The notes under the pieces: model-generated | The model's database searches: none | What the model saw: only the letters and a program-made list of their open reading frames with translations | Told to the model about the DNA's origin: nothing | Program-made: the position numbers and the translations under genes | Source: CAYGDP01 sp964348665 | GTDB taxonomy: Bacteria; Verrucomicrobiota; Verrucomicrobiia; Palsa-1439; CAYGDP01 | Assembly: GCA_964348665.1 (NCBI GenBank) | Contig: CAYGDP010000024.1 | Span: 4,026-68,025, forward strand | Length of the DNA: 64,000 bases | Direction of reading: 5' to 3' | Part shown: one piece after another, positions 1-8,657 of the stretch | Layout of the letters: each line of letters opens with the position of its first letter | Position numbering within the stretch: the first letter of the stretch is position 1

Positions 1-1
1 G

Positions 2-205
2 ATCCGGCGTAAGTTGGAGACTTCGGGTATGCAACTGGATCAGGCCGATGACTCGCTGAAATTGGCGCTGGAATCTGTGGGCGAAGAGGAACGCAAAGAC
101 ATGGAGGTTGTCGCGGCACGGTTACGGCGAGCAAAGCAATTCCACAACAAGCTCAATGATATTTTGACCGATCCCCTACTGGATCACGTTCTTGGTGAAG
201 TTTGA
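2..205 (+). CDS. C-terminal fragment of an unidentified protein (cut by window edge)
   Basis: The frame is open from the first complete codon to a TGA at 203-205, so only the last 67 or so residues are visible and the true start lies outside the window. The fragment is highly charged and helical-looking (EEERKDMEVVAARLRRAKQF), with no membrane segment and no motif I recognise. It ends 7 bp before the ATG of the antiterminator gene and is probably the preceding gene of the same polysaccharide operon. An in-frame TTG at 14 is unlikely to be the start. Function unknown. Confidence 0.5.
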   Translation: MRRKLETSGMQLDQADDSLKLALESVGEEERKDMEVVAARLRRAKQFHNKLNDILTDPLLDHVLGEV

Positions 206-212
206 AGCAACT

Positions 213-797
213 ATGAGTCTGAAACCCGTGGAGAGGGTTGGAACGGGTGCGTTGCTTGATGGCGATGCACCTCAAGGGCGGCAGCTTGCCTTGACATCGG
301 AGGCGAGCTGGTATGCCATTCATACCAAGCCGAGACAGGAAGCAACCGCGCAAGCGGCGCTGAAACGGGAAGGGATTGAGACTTTCTACCCGAAACTTCG
401 CCAGAAACGAGTAATCCGTCGCCGTTTGCAGTGGGTCAAGAGGCCTCTGTTTCCCGGATATTTTTTCGCGCGGTTTGATTTTATGAAGACGCACCGACTT
501 GTTCGCTATTCAGCCGGAGTCACAGGGATCGTTGGCTTTGGCGAACGACCGGCCATCGTTCACCCAGATATCCTCGGAGCAATCCGCTCTCACTGCGAGG
601 AAGATGTCATCACCGCCCCACCCCCAAAACTTCGCCCGGGCGACCTCGTGCAAGTCCAAGAAGGTCCATTAAGCGGCCTAGAAGGGATTTTCAGTAGTGA
701 ACTGAACGATGAGGAACGCGTCGTGATCCTTCTCCAAGTAATGTCGCATGAAGCCTATGTGCAAATTCCCCGCTACAATGTCCAGCCCATCGGATAA
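213..797 (+). CDS. NusG/RfaH-family transcription antitermination protein
   Basis: This is a 194-residue NusG paralogue of the kind (RfaH, UpxY, LoaP) that binds RNA polymerase and keeps it elongating through long polysaccharide operons. The NGN domain starts near residue 33 (WYAIHTKPRQE) and includes the LFPGYFFARF element; a KOW-type segment (LRPGDLVQVQEGPLSGLEG) fills the last 56 residues. The ATG at 213 is preferred over an in-frame TTG at 192 because the TTG would overlap the preceding gene and adds nothing conserved. It is the first complete gene of a roughly 17-kb same-strand sugar operon, exactly where specialised antiterminators sit. That role is inferred from family and position. 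Confidence 0.88.
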   Translation: MSLKPVERVGTGALLDGDAPQGRQLALTSEASWYAIHTKPRQEATAQAALKREGIETFYPKLRQKRVIRRRLQWVKRPLFPGYFFARFDFMKTHRLVRYSAGVTGIVGFGERPAIVHPDILGAIRSHCEEDVITAPPPKLRPGDLVQVQEGPLSGLEGIFSSELNDEERVVILLQVMSHEAYVQIPRYNVQPIG

Positions 798-850
798 CAA
801 GGATACAACTTCCGCGAGCTTCTCGCGAAACGCCACGATATCTTTCCACG

Positions 851-2377
851 ATGAATCCGCAGCGTAAAATTCTGGATTTAACGGAGCTTGCCTCCAAAAT
901 TGTGTCGCTCAAAGAACAAGGTCGAAAAGTCGTACTCTGTCACGGCGTCTTCGACTTGCTCCACATCGGTCATTTGCGCCATCTACGCGAAGCTCGCGGC
1001 ATGGGCGACGTTCTCGTCGTGACTGTAACCGCCGATCAACATGTGAACAAAGGACCGCACCGACCCGCCTTTCCCGATCAACTTCGCGCCGAAATGCTCG
1101 CCTCATTGGAGATCGTTGACTTTGTTGGCATCCACAATCGTCCCACCGCGCTGGAAGTCATTACCGCGCTTCGGCCAAACATTTATGTAAAAGGATCCGA
1201 GTTTGAAAATCCAACCAACGACGTCACCGGCGCGATCGAGCGGGAAGCTGGTGCGGTTCGCGCAGCTGGCGGTGAAATGCGATTTACGCACGACATCACT
1301 TCCAGCTCTTCCCACCTGATCAATCAATACTTGGAGCTGTTGCCACCGCAAACGCATCAATATTTGGCTGAATTCCGTCAGCAATTTTCCTCGGCTTGTA
1401 TTACCGAACACCTCAATCGGTTACGCAACCTGAATGTCTTGGTGATCGGCGAAGCGATTCTCGATGAGTATATCTTCTGTGACGCACTGGGGAAATCCGC
1501 CAAAGAACCGATCCTCGCTATGCTCCAGCGGTCGGCCGACCGCTACGCGGGAGGAAGCCTTGCGATTGCCAATCATCTGGCAGATTTTTGCGGCAAGATT
1601 GAACTGCTTACCTATCTTGGCCGGGTCAATTCCCACGAAGACTTTGTGCGCCAAAATCTTCGGAAAACCATTACGCCGACATTCGTTCACAAGGCGAACT
1701 CTCCCACGATTCTCAAACGCCGGTACGTGGATAATTATCTTAGCACCAAAATGCTTGAAGTTTATGAAATGAACGATGCCCCAATCTCCGGCGAGGAAGA
1801 AGAGCAGTTACTCTCCGCTCTTGATGAAAAACTTCCTCGCGCCGACGTCGTTCTAGTTGCCGATTACGGCCACGGTCTTATCACCCCTCGCATCGCTGAC
1901 CGGCTGACAAAATCCTCCGCATTTCTCGCCGTGAACACTCAAATCAATGCCGCCAACCTCGGTTTCCACACGGTCTCCAAGTATCAGCGAGCCGATTTCG
2001 TTTGCGTCCATGAAGGTGAGGTCCGGCTCGACCAACGCGACCGGCAGTCCGACTTGCGCGGGCTGGTCACCGATCTAGCAAAGCGTCTCCAAACATCAGT
2101 CGTTCTCGTCACGCGCGGTCGTTTCGGCACCCTTCTCTATCACCGCAATGAAGGATTCTCCGAATGTCCTGCCTTTGCCGTGAAAGTGGTGGATCGCATC
2201 GGCGCTGGTGACGCCGTTCTGGCCATCAGCGCCGCTTGTATCCATCAAAAAATGCCGCAGGAAATCGTCGGCTTCATCGCGAACCTCGTGGGCGCCCAAT
2301 CTGTCATGATACTCGGCAACAGCACATCCATCGAGCGGGTTCAGCTTATCAAGGCGATCGAGTCGCTTCTAAAATGA
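851..2377 (+). CDS. Bifunctional nucleotidyltransferase-PfkB sugar kinase (HldE-like, domains swapped)
   Basis: The 508-residue protein joins a cytidylyltransferase-fold domain (about 1-155; HGVFDLLHIGH at 31-41 is the HxGH nucleotide site, and YVKGSEF is the second signature) to a PfkB/ribokinase-fold kinase (about 190-508; GAGD at 451-454 holds the catalytic Asp). These are the two activities of HldE/RfaE, which makes ADP-heptose from heptose 7-phosphate, but canonical HldE has the kinase first. Here the transferase is N-terminal, so the real sugar or nucleotide may differ. ATG at 851 opens the frame 53 bp after the antiterminator. The gene ends in an ATGA overlap with the next gene. Confidence 0.82.
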   Translation: MNPQRKILDLTELASKIVSLKEQGRKVVLCHGVFDLLHIGHLRHLREARGMGDVLVVTVTADQHVNKGPHRPAFPDQLRAEMLASLEIVDFVGIHNRPTALEVITALRPNIYVKGSEFENPTNDVTGAIEREAGAVRAAGGEMRFTHDITSSSSHLINQYLELLPPQTHQYLAEFRQQFSSACITEHLNRLRNLNVLVIGEAILDEYIFCDALGKSAKEPILAMLQRSADRYAGGSLAIANHLADFCGKIELLTYLGRVNSHEDFVRQNLRKTITPTFVHKANSPTILKRRYVDNYLSTKMLEVYEMNDAPISGEEEEQLLSALDEKLPRADVVLVADYGHGLITPRIADRLTKSSAFLAVNTQINAANLGFHTVSKYQRADFVCVHEGEVRLDQRDRQSDLRGLVTDLAKRLQTSVVLVTRGRFGTLLYHRNEGFSECPAFAVKVVDRIGAGDAVLAISAACIHQKMPQEIVGFIANLVGAQSVMILGNSTSIERVQLIKAIESLLK

Positions 2378-3390
2378 GCAACTCACAGAAAGTTTTAATC
2401 ACCGGCGGCGCTGGGTATGTGGGTGCGGTGTTAGTGCCGCGACTGCTCGTCGCAGGCTATCACGTGAAAGTCATCGATCTTTTTCTCTTTGGCGGCAATG
2501 TCTTGAATGGCTCTCGCAACAACACGAACTTCGAACCAATCAAGGGCGATATTCGCGATCAGCGCCTCCTTGCCGATGCAACACGAGGCTGTGACGTGGT
2601 AATTCATCTTGCTTGCATTTCCAATGACCCAAGCTTTGAATTAAACCCCACGTTGAGTCGCTCGATCAACTTCGACGCTTTTGCGCCGCTCGTTCGTATA
2701 AGCAAAACCGCTGGAGCTCGACGTTTCATCTACGCATCGACATCGAGCGTCTATGGCGTTAGCGACTTACCAAACGTGACCGAAGACCACCCCCTCGTTC
2801 CTCTCACCGATTACAATAAGTACAAAGGTCTTTGTGAACCGATTCTCCTAGCCGAGCAATCGGCTAATTTCACCACGGTCATCATTCGCCCCGCAACGCT
2901 CTGCGGCTATTCCCCACGCCAGCGACTCGATCTCACCGTCAACATTCTCACCAACCACGCCGTCAATACTGGCAAGATCACCGTTTTCGGCGGCAAACAA
3001 ATGCGCCCCAATCTTCATATCGAGGATATGGTTGCTCTCTACCAATTGCTCCTCGAATTACCCGACGGGAAAATCGCTGGGAAAACTTTCAATGCCGGCT
3101 ACCAAAATCACACCGTCACCGACCTCGCCAAAATGGTTCGTGAAATTGTCGAGGCCGAAATACCCGAGCGCAAACCGTTGGAGATTATCACCACGCCCTC
3201 CGACGATACACGCTCGTATCATATCAGCTCCGAAAAAATCCGCCGCGAACTCGGGTTTACTCCGAAACGAAGCGTCGAAGATGCCGTCCGCGATCTTGTC
3301 GCGGCGTTTCGCGCAGGCAAACTGCCGAATTCAATGACGGACAATCGCTACTTTAACGTGAAGGCTGTTCAAGCCGCACACCTGCAATGA
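2374..3390 (+). CDS. NAD-dependent epimerase/dehydratase (extended SDR)
   Basis: This 338-residue extended short-chain dehydrogenase is of the sugar-nucleotide epimerase/dehydratase type. The NAD-binding GGAGYVG lies at residues 11-17, and the catalytic Tyr-Lys pair is YNKYK at 147-151, with ASTSSVYG supplying the catalytic Ser/Thr region. The start is the ATG at 2374, which overlaps the previous stop in an ATGA; an upstream extension from 2236 would only shadow the kinase gene. The substrate cannot be read from sequence; the context suggests an activated hexose or heptose. It is coupled by ATGA overlap to the transketolase subunit that follows. Confidence 0.87.
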   Translation: MSNSQKVLITGGAGYVGAVLVPRLLVAGYHVKVIDLFLFGGNVLNGSRNNTNFEPIKGDIRDQRLLADATRGCDVVIHLACISNDPSFELNPTLSRSINFDAFAPLVRISKTAGARRFIYASTSSVYGVSDLPNVTEDHPLVPLTDYNKYKGLCEPILLAEQSANFTTVIIRPATLCGYSPRQRLDLTVNILTNHAVNTGKITVFGGKQMRPNLHIEDMVALYQLLLELPDGKIAGKTFNAGYQNHTVTDLAKMVREIVEAEIPERKPLEIITTPSDDTRSYHISSEKIRRELGFTPKRSVEDAVRDLVAAFRAGKLPNSMTDNRYFNVKAVQAAHLQ

Positions 3391-4199
3391 GCGATCTGAC
3401 CGAACTTCAGCAAATCGCCCGTCGTATTCGCGGCAAGCTAGTGGAAATGTCGCATCGCGCGGGAACACCGCATCTCGGTTCCGCGCTTTCCTGCGTGGAT
3501 ATTCTTGTGGCGGCTTATTGGCGTGTGCTCGACTTCGACCCGAAACATCCCGATGCCCCCGCGCGCGACCGTTTCATCTTGAGCAAGGGACACGCTGCCA
3601 CGGCGCTCTACGTGACGCTTGCGCTGCGAGGATTTTTTGATGAAAAAATTCTCGACACCTTCGCCGAATCAGGAAGCGTTCTTGCCGAGCAGCCCAGTCC
3701 GCACTGTATCGCGGGTGTCGAACTTGCCACCGGGTCGCTTGGTCACGGCCTCGGTGTTGGTGTCGGCATGGCGCTGGCTGCGCGCATCCAAAAACGACCT
3801 TACCGTGTTTTTGTCACGGTTAGCGATGCTGAGTGCGAGGAAGGGTCGGTCTGGGAAGCCGCAATGTTTGCGCCCGCTCAACGCCTTGACTACCTCACCG
3901 TCATTGTTGACTACAATAAATGGCAGGCGACCGCGCGTAGCAACGAAACCATGGCGCTCGATCCACTGGCCGATAAATGGAGGGCATTTGGCTGGGTCGC
4001 GACTGAAGTGGATGGCCATGATATTGACGCATTGGCCAATACCATGGCACGTATCGGCAACGGCAAGCCTCACGCGATCATTGCCCACACGATTAAAGGC
4101 AAAGGGGTTAGTTTTATGGAAGATGACAATAACTGGCATTACCGCGCGCCAAACGCCGAAGAAGTCGTACGCGCAAAACAGGAGTTGGGTTTGGCATGA
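3387..4199 (+). CDS. Transketolase-like protein, N-terminal (ThDP-pyrophosphate) subunit
   Basis: The 270-residue protein matches the N-terminal domain of transketolase, which binds the diphosphate of thiamine diphosphate. LSKGHAATALY at about 65 and GSLGHGL at 116-122 are family signatures. The metal/ThDP motif normally beginning GDG reads SDA at 146-148, but the Asp (147) and the paired Asn (177, in VDYNKW) are kept at the usual spacing. It works as a heterodimer with the next gene. Split transketolases in O-antigen loci usually serve secondary sugar chemistry (two-carbon ketol transfer) and not the pentose phosphate pathway; that role is inference. ATGA overlaps on both sides. Confidence 0.87.
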   Translation: MSDLTELQQIARRIRGKLVEMSHRAGTPHLGSALSCVDILVAAYWRVLDFDPKHPDAPARDRFILSKGHAATALYVTLALRGFFDEKILDTFAESGSVLAEQPSPHCIAGVELATGSLGHGLGVGVGMALAARIQKRPYRVFVTVSDAECEEGSVWEAAMFAPAQRLDYLTVIVDYNKWQATARSNETMALDPLADKWRAFGWVATEVDGHDIDALANTMARIGNGKPHAIIAHTIKGKGVSFMEDDNNWHYRAPNAEEVVRAKQELGLA

Positions 4200-5116
4200 G
4201 GAACGCCTTTGCCGCTGAAATCACTGCGCTTGCTGCTGCCGATCCCCGTGTCGTGCTGCTCATGGGTGATATCGGCAATCGCCTCTTCGACAATTACAAA
4301 GCAAACAATCCCGACCGATTTTTTAATTGCGGTGTTGCCGAGGCAAATATGGTCAGCATGGCTGCGGGGATGGCGCTCTGTGGGTTGCGTCCCGTTGCCT
4401 ATACGATTACTCCATTCATCACGACTCGTTGCCTTGAGCAAATCCGCGTTGATCTCTGTTACCACAATGCTCCAGTTGTGCTTGTAGGCGTTGGGGGTGG
4501 ACTCTCCTACGCGTCGCTCGGCGGCACTCATCATTCTTGCGAAGATATCGCTCTCCTACGGGCACTTCCTCACATGACTGTCATTTGCCCTGCTGACGCC
4601 GTCGAAACCAAGCTCGCTCTGCGCGCCGCGTTCCGGCACAACGGTCCCGTTTATTTGCGTATCGGTAAGAAAGGCGAACCTGTCATCCACACGCGTGAAC
4701 CAGAATTCACGATTGGCAAAGCAATCGAAATTCGTACAGGCAACGACGTTTGCCTCCTCGCGACCGGCAATATTCTCCCCATCACGCTCCAAGCCGCTGA
4801 CTTACTTTCCCAAGATGGTGTCTCTGCCAATGTTGTCAGCTTCCACACCGTCAAACCGCTCGATGAAGATTTTCTAGCTCTCGCGTTCCAAAAGTTTTCG
4901 GTAGTCGTAACCATCGAAGAACACAGTCGGCTCGGCGGCCTTGGTGGGGCCGTCGCAGAATGGCTGGTTGATTCTCCATCTCAAAAAGCCAGGCTGATTC
5001 GCATCGGAACACCCGACTCATTTCTACATGAAGCAGGAGAGCAAGACTACGCCCGCGAACGTTTCGGTCTGACTGCCGAGGCAATCGTAAAACAAGTAAT
5101 GACGGCAACGACGTGA
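4196..5116 (+). CDS. Transketolase-like protein, C-terminal (pyrimidine-binding) subunit
   Basis: This 306-residue partner subunit of the split transketolase carries the pyrimidine-binding domain. GVAEANM at 46-52 contains the conserved Glu that activates the ThDP aminopyrimidine. LGGTHHSCEDIALLRALP is the family segment that follows. The C-terminal third resembles the transketolase C domain (VTIEEHSRLGGLGGAVAE). It begins at an ATGA overlap with the N subunit and ends in a GTGA overlap with the dehydrogenase, so stoichiometric coupled translation is likely. A 1-deoxy-xylulose-5-phosphate synthase fragment was considered, but the split layout and length fit transketolase-like pairs better. 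Confidence 0.87.
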   Translation: MRNAFAAEITALAAADPRVVLLMGDIGNRLFDNYKANNPDRFFNCGVAEANMVSMAAGMALCGLRPVAYTITPFITTRCLEQIRVDLCYHNAPVVLVGVGGGLSYASLGGTHHSCEDIALLRALPHMTVICPADAVETKLALRAAFRHNGPVYLRIGKKGEPVIHTREPEFTIGKAIEIRTGNDVCLLATGNILPITLQAADLLSQDGVSANVVSFHTVKPLDEDFLALAFQKFSVVVTIEEHSRLGGLGGAVAEWLVDSPSQKARLIRIGTPDSFLHEAGEQDYARERFGLTAEAIVKQVMTATT

Positions 5117-6129
5117 AAACTCTTGCAGCAATATTGGTCGAGCTCGGCAGACCGCTGGAAGTTTGTGAATTGGAGATTCCGCCATTACAGCGTGGACAAG
5201 TTCTCGTTGAGATTGCGTATAGCGGCGTTTGCCACACACAACTTCTGGAAGCTCGTGGCCAGCGCGGTGATGATCGCTATTTGCCGCACTGCCTTGGCCA
5301 TGAAGGAAGCGGGATTGTTCGCGAAATCGGCGGAGGCGTGACAAAGGTCAAATCGGGCGACCATGTCATCCTCTCTTGGATCAAAGGATCGGGAGCAGAC
5401 GTTGCCTCCACCCACTATTCGTCCGGTTCTCGCCGTATCAACGCGGGCGCGATTACAACATTCGCTCATCACTCTGTCATCAGCGAAAACCGTCTCACTC
5501 CGATGCCGTCCCGTGCGCCGTTCCGCGAGTCCGCGTTGCTTGGCTGTGCTATCGCCACTGGAGCCGGCGCCGTCCTGAATGTAGCGCAACCTCGCCCCGG
5601 CCAAAGTCTTGCTGTGTTCGGGTGCGGCGGCATCGGCCTGAGCGCCATCGCCGCGGCCGTCATCTCGCAGTGCAAACCCATCTTCGCTCTCGATATTCAT
5701 CCAAACCGACTGGAGCGCGCCAAACTTATCGGTGCAACGGATTGTCTCAATGCAAACAAAGCCTCATTGGGCGATTTGGATTTTGCAATCGAAGCGACTG
5801 GTCAACCTGCGGTCATGACTCTAGCCTTAAAATCCGTTCGTGCTAGAGGAGGCGCCGCCGTAATCATCGGAAATGCGCCGCACGGGGCAACACTGACAAT
5901 CGACCCACACGAACTTAATCTCGGCAAGCGGTTCCTGGGCACGTGGGGAGGAGACACCCAGCCGGACCGAGATTTTCCAAAGTATTGTGACTGGCTGGTA
6001 CATGGCAATCTGACACTCGCTCCGTTGCTCTCAAAACCATTCCGGCTCGACCAAATCAATGAAGCGCTCGCCGCGCTGGAGTCGGGTGTGGTTGCTCGTC
6101 CACTTGTTGCAATGAACAATGTGTCATGA
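5113..6129 (+). CDS. Zinc-type medium-chain alcohol dehydrogenase
   Basis: The 338-residue medium-chain dehydrogenase (MDR) has catalytic-zinc ligands expected at Cys40 (SGVCHTQ) and His63-Glu64 (GHEGSG), and the NAD(P)-binding GCGGIG at 170-175. The usual four-cysteine structural-zinc lobe after residue 90 is missing; that stretch is Ser/Gly/His-rich. The GTG start at 5113 overlaps the upstream TGA. Placed between the transketolase pair and a HAD-kinase fusion, it may oxidise or reduce the product of the ketol transfer, for example to a polyol phosphate. That is inference. It ends in an ATGA overlap. Confidence 0.85.
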   Translation: MKTLAAILVELGRPLEVCELEIPPLQRGQVLVEIAYSGVCHTQLLEARGQRGDDRYLPHCLGHEGSGIVREIGGGVTKVKSGDHVILSWIKGSGADVASTHYSSGSRRINAGAITTFAHHSVISENRLTPMPSRAPFRESALLGCAIATGAGAVLNVAQPRPGQSLAVFGCGGIGLSAIAAAVISQCKPIFALDIHPNRLERAKLIGATDCLNANKASLGDLDFAIEATGQPAVMTLALKSVRARGGAAVIIGNAPHGATLTIDPHELNLGKRFLGTWGGDTQPDRDFPKYCDWLVHGNLTLAPLLSKPFRLDQINEALAALESGVVARPLVAMNNVS

Positions 6130-7661
6130 TCATCGGCGTGGATTTCGACAATACGATTGTTTCTTACGACGCGGTCTTCCATCGCGCAGCACGCGAACGG
6201 GGCTGGATACCCTCCGATATCCCGGCTCGGAAAACTGCGGTGCGCGATTTTCTACGTCGCAACAACCGCGAAGAACAATGGACAGAACTGCAAGGTCACG
6301 TCTATGGGAAACGAATGAGTGAAGCAGTGCCATTTGAGGGCGCCTTGGACTTTTTCCGCCGTTGCCAGCAGAACGACATCGCTGCCTATATCATCAGCCA
6401 CCGGACGCGTACGCCGATTCAAGGGGATCCATGTGATCTTCACGCCGCCGGACTAGACTGGCTGCAAAAACACGGATTTGCGGACTTCATGAAGTCCACA
6501 ATGGAAAACCGGGTCTATTTCGAGCTCACCAAAACTGATAAATTGCGTCGCATCACTGAAATGGGCTGCACGCATTTCATTGACGATCTCCCGGAGTTTT
6601 TGAGCGATCCAACGTTCCCGTCCGATACGCAGAGGGTTTTGTTTTCTCCCGAAGACAAACTGGACGAATCCCTCCCCTTCCCCATCGCGCGGTCGTGGGC
6701 CGAAATCGAGCACATTCTATTTGCCGTTTCGCCGCTGCTCGATCAAGTGGGATTGCGCGGACCGTTTCTACTTACACCGCTCCGTGGCGGTTCAAACAAC
6801 CGAGTCTTTCGTGTCGAAACCAGAAATGGTGCAACTCTGCTCAAGCAATACTTTCACCATCCTGACGATATGCGTGACCGGCTCGGCACAGAGTTTGCGT
6901 TCGCGACATTCGCATGGACACACGGATTACGCTGCATCCCAAAACCACTTGTCTGCGACTCCAAAAAACGGCTCGGGCTCTTTGAATACATCGAAGGCCA
7001 GCCGCTCCAGGCGGACGATGTAAACGAAGACGCAGTAAACGCGGCCCTCTTATTTTTTTCTGACTTGAACCGCCACAAGAATTCTTCCGACGCAGCCGTC
7101 TTGCCGTTGGCATCAGAAGCGTGTTTCAGCCTGGCAGAACATTTGCAGTCTGTCGAACGACGAGTGATGAAGCTGCAAATGATCGAAGACAAATCCGCAC
7201 AGCAGTTTGTCCGTGATGAATTGATGCCAGCATGGAATAAGATCGTAAAATCAATCCCAGCCGACGATGCCCCTATTCCTCTTGCGGAGCGGTGCCTTTC
7301 GCCATCCGATTTCGGATTTCATAACGCTCTCCGAGGCATGGATGGGCGGATCCGTTTTTTAGATTTCGAGTATGCGGGCTGGGACGATCCTGCCAAGTTG
7401 GTCTGCGATTTCTTTTGTCAGCCCGCCGTACCGGTATCGTCGGCTTATCTCAAACAATTTACGAGAGAAGTCGCTGGAGATCAGGCCGAAAAGCGCATTA
7501 CATTGTTACTCCCGCTGTACAGGGTGAAATGGTGCTGTATTTTGCTCAACGAATTCCTGCCAACTGAAAGTACGCGCCGCCGATTTGCACGGGGGAAAAT
7601 CGAGAATAAAAAACACCAGCAACTCGAGAAGGCGCGCCAGCGATTATACACAACACCATGA
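6126..7661 (+). CDS. HAD-like hydrolase fused to an APH/choline-kinase-fold phosphotransferase
   Basis: The 511-residue fusion begins with a HAD-type phosphatase domain (about 1-200; DFDNT at 6-10 is motif I with both Asp residues, and FIDDLPEF near 160 is the acidic motif). A phosphotransferase of the aminoglycoside/choline kinase fold follows (about 210-511): a glycine-rich LRGGSNNRVF nucleotide loop, then SPSDFGFHN near 393 in place of the usual HGDxxxxN, with Asp and Asn kept, and LDFEYAGWDD as the metal-binding Asp motif. Opposite activities, phosphate removal and transfer, in one chain suggest processing of a sugar phosphate. The order of reactions is unknown. ATGA overlaps on both ends. 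Confidence 0.8.
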   Translation: MIIGVDFDNTIVSYDAVFHRAARERGWIPSDIPARKTAVRDFLRRNNREEQWTELQGHVYGKRMSEAVPFEGALDFFRRCQQNDIAAYIISHRTRTPIQGDPCDLHAAGLDWLQKHGFADFMKSTMENRVYFELTKTDKLRRITEMGCTHFIDDLPEFLSDPTFPSDTQRVLFSPEDKLDESLPFPIARSWAEIEHILFAVSPLLDQVGLRGPFLLTPLRGGSNNRVFRVETRNGATLLKQYFHHPDDMRDRLGTEFAFATFAWTHGLRCIPKPLVCDSKKRLGLFEYIEGQPLQADDVNEDAVNAALLFFSDLNRHKNSSDAAVLPLASEACFSLAEHLQSVERRVMKLQMIEDKSAQQFVRDELMPAWNKIVKSIPADDAPIPLAERCLSPSDFGFHNALRGMDGRIRFLDFEYAGWDDPAKLVCDFFCQPAVPVSSAYLKQFTREVAGDQAEKRITLLLPLYRVKWCCILLNEFLPTESTRRRFARGKIENKKHQQLEKARQRLYTTP

Positions 7662-8650
7662 AAAAGATCGTCGTCATCGGGTCGAATTCATTTTCGGGCC
7701 AGGACTTCGTCGATTTATTGCTGGACGATCCGGCGCGCGAAGTCGTCGGCGTCAGCCGATCCCCCGAGCGCTCGTCGCTTTTTTTGAAATACAAGTCCCA
7801 TGGCAATCTCTCACGTTTCCGTTATCATCAGCTCGATTTGAACCTGGGCATGGCGCAATTGTTGGCGTTGCTGGATGCAGAACAACCTGATGCTGTCGTC
7901 AACTTCGCGGCGCAGAGCGAAGTGGGGCCAAGCTGGGATAATCCCGATCAATGGTTCCAGACTAACACCGTGGCGCTGGCGAGACTTGTCAACCATCTCC
8001 GCAAACAAAGATATCTTTGTCGCTACCTGCATATTTCCTCGCCGGAAGTTTACGGTTCGTGCCAAGGTCGGGTAGCGGAGGACGGGCCATTGCACCCGAG
8101 CACTCCGTATGCCGCCTCCAAAGCGGCTGCCGATCTGCTGCTCAACACATATCATAAGCAATTTGGCTTTCCATTGCTCACCGTGCGGGCGACGAATGTA
8201 TATGGAGCGCGCCAGCAGTTGTTTAAAATCATTCCACGGACGGTGATATTTTTGAAGCTTGGTAAGAAGATCGAACTTCATGGTGGCGGGCGAGCCGTAA
8301 AGTCGTACATCCACATTCGCGATATTTCGCGAGGAGAACTTGCGATTTTGGAGCGCGGACTAATTGGATCCATCTACCACCTGTCTCCCGATCAAGGAGT
8401 CGAAGTTCGCGAGGTCGTTCGGACACTCTGCGAGAAGTTAAATCGTCGTTTTGAGGACTACACGAGCGTGGCTGAAGAACGACCAGGACAGGATACCGCT
8501 TATGTGATCGATTCCAGCCGTGCGCGAGAAGAATTGAGATGGTCGCCTAAGACAGGATTGAGTAGCGGCCTCGACGAAGTGATCGAATGGGTGGAAACCA
8601 ATTGGAAGGATATTCAATCCCTGCCGCATATCTACGAACACAAACCTTAA
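7658..8650 (+). CDS. NAD-dependent epimerase/dehydratase (GDP-mannose 4,6-dehydratase-like)
   Basis: This 330-residue extended SDR resembles GDP-mannose 4,6-dehydratases. The nucleotide loop is GSNSFSG at about 8-14, departing from the canonical GxxGxxG. FAAQSEVGPSWDNP matches the dehydratase family, and YAASKAAADLL holds the catalytic Tyr and Lys. The protein likely forms a 4-keto-6-deoxy or epimerised sugar nucleotide for this glycan, though the substrate is not proven. Its ATG overlaps the previous stop, and the next gene starts 7 bp after its TAA behind an AAGGA Shine-Dalgarno. Confidence 0.83.
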   Translation: MKKIVVIGSNSFSGQDFVDLLLDDPAREVVGVSRSPERSSLFLKYKSHGNLSRFRYHQLDLNLGMAQLLALLDAEQPDAVVNFAAQSEVGPSWDNPDQWFQTNTVALARLVNHLRKQRYLCRYLHISSPEVYGSCQGRVAEDGPLHPSTPYAASKAAADLLLNTYHKQFGFPLLTVRATNVYGARQQLFKIIPRTVIFLKLGKKIELHGGGRAVKSYIHIRDISRGELAILERGLIGSIYHLSPDQGVEVREVVRTLCEKLNRRFEDYTSVAEERPGQDTAYVIDSSRAREELRWSPKTGLSSGLDEVIEWVETNWKDIQSLPHIYEHKP

Positions 8651-8657
8651 GGATCGC

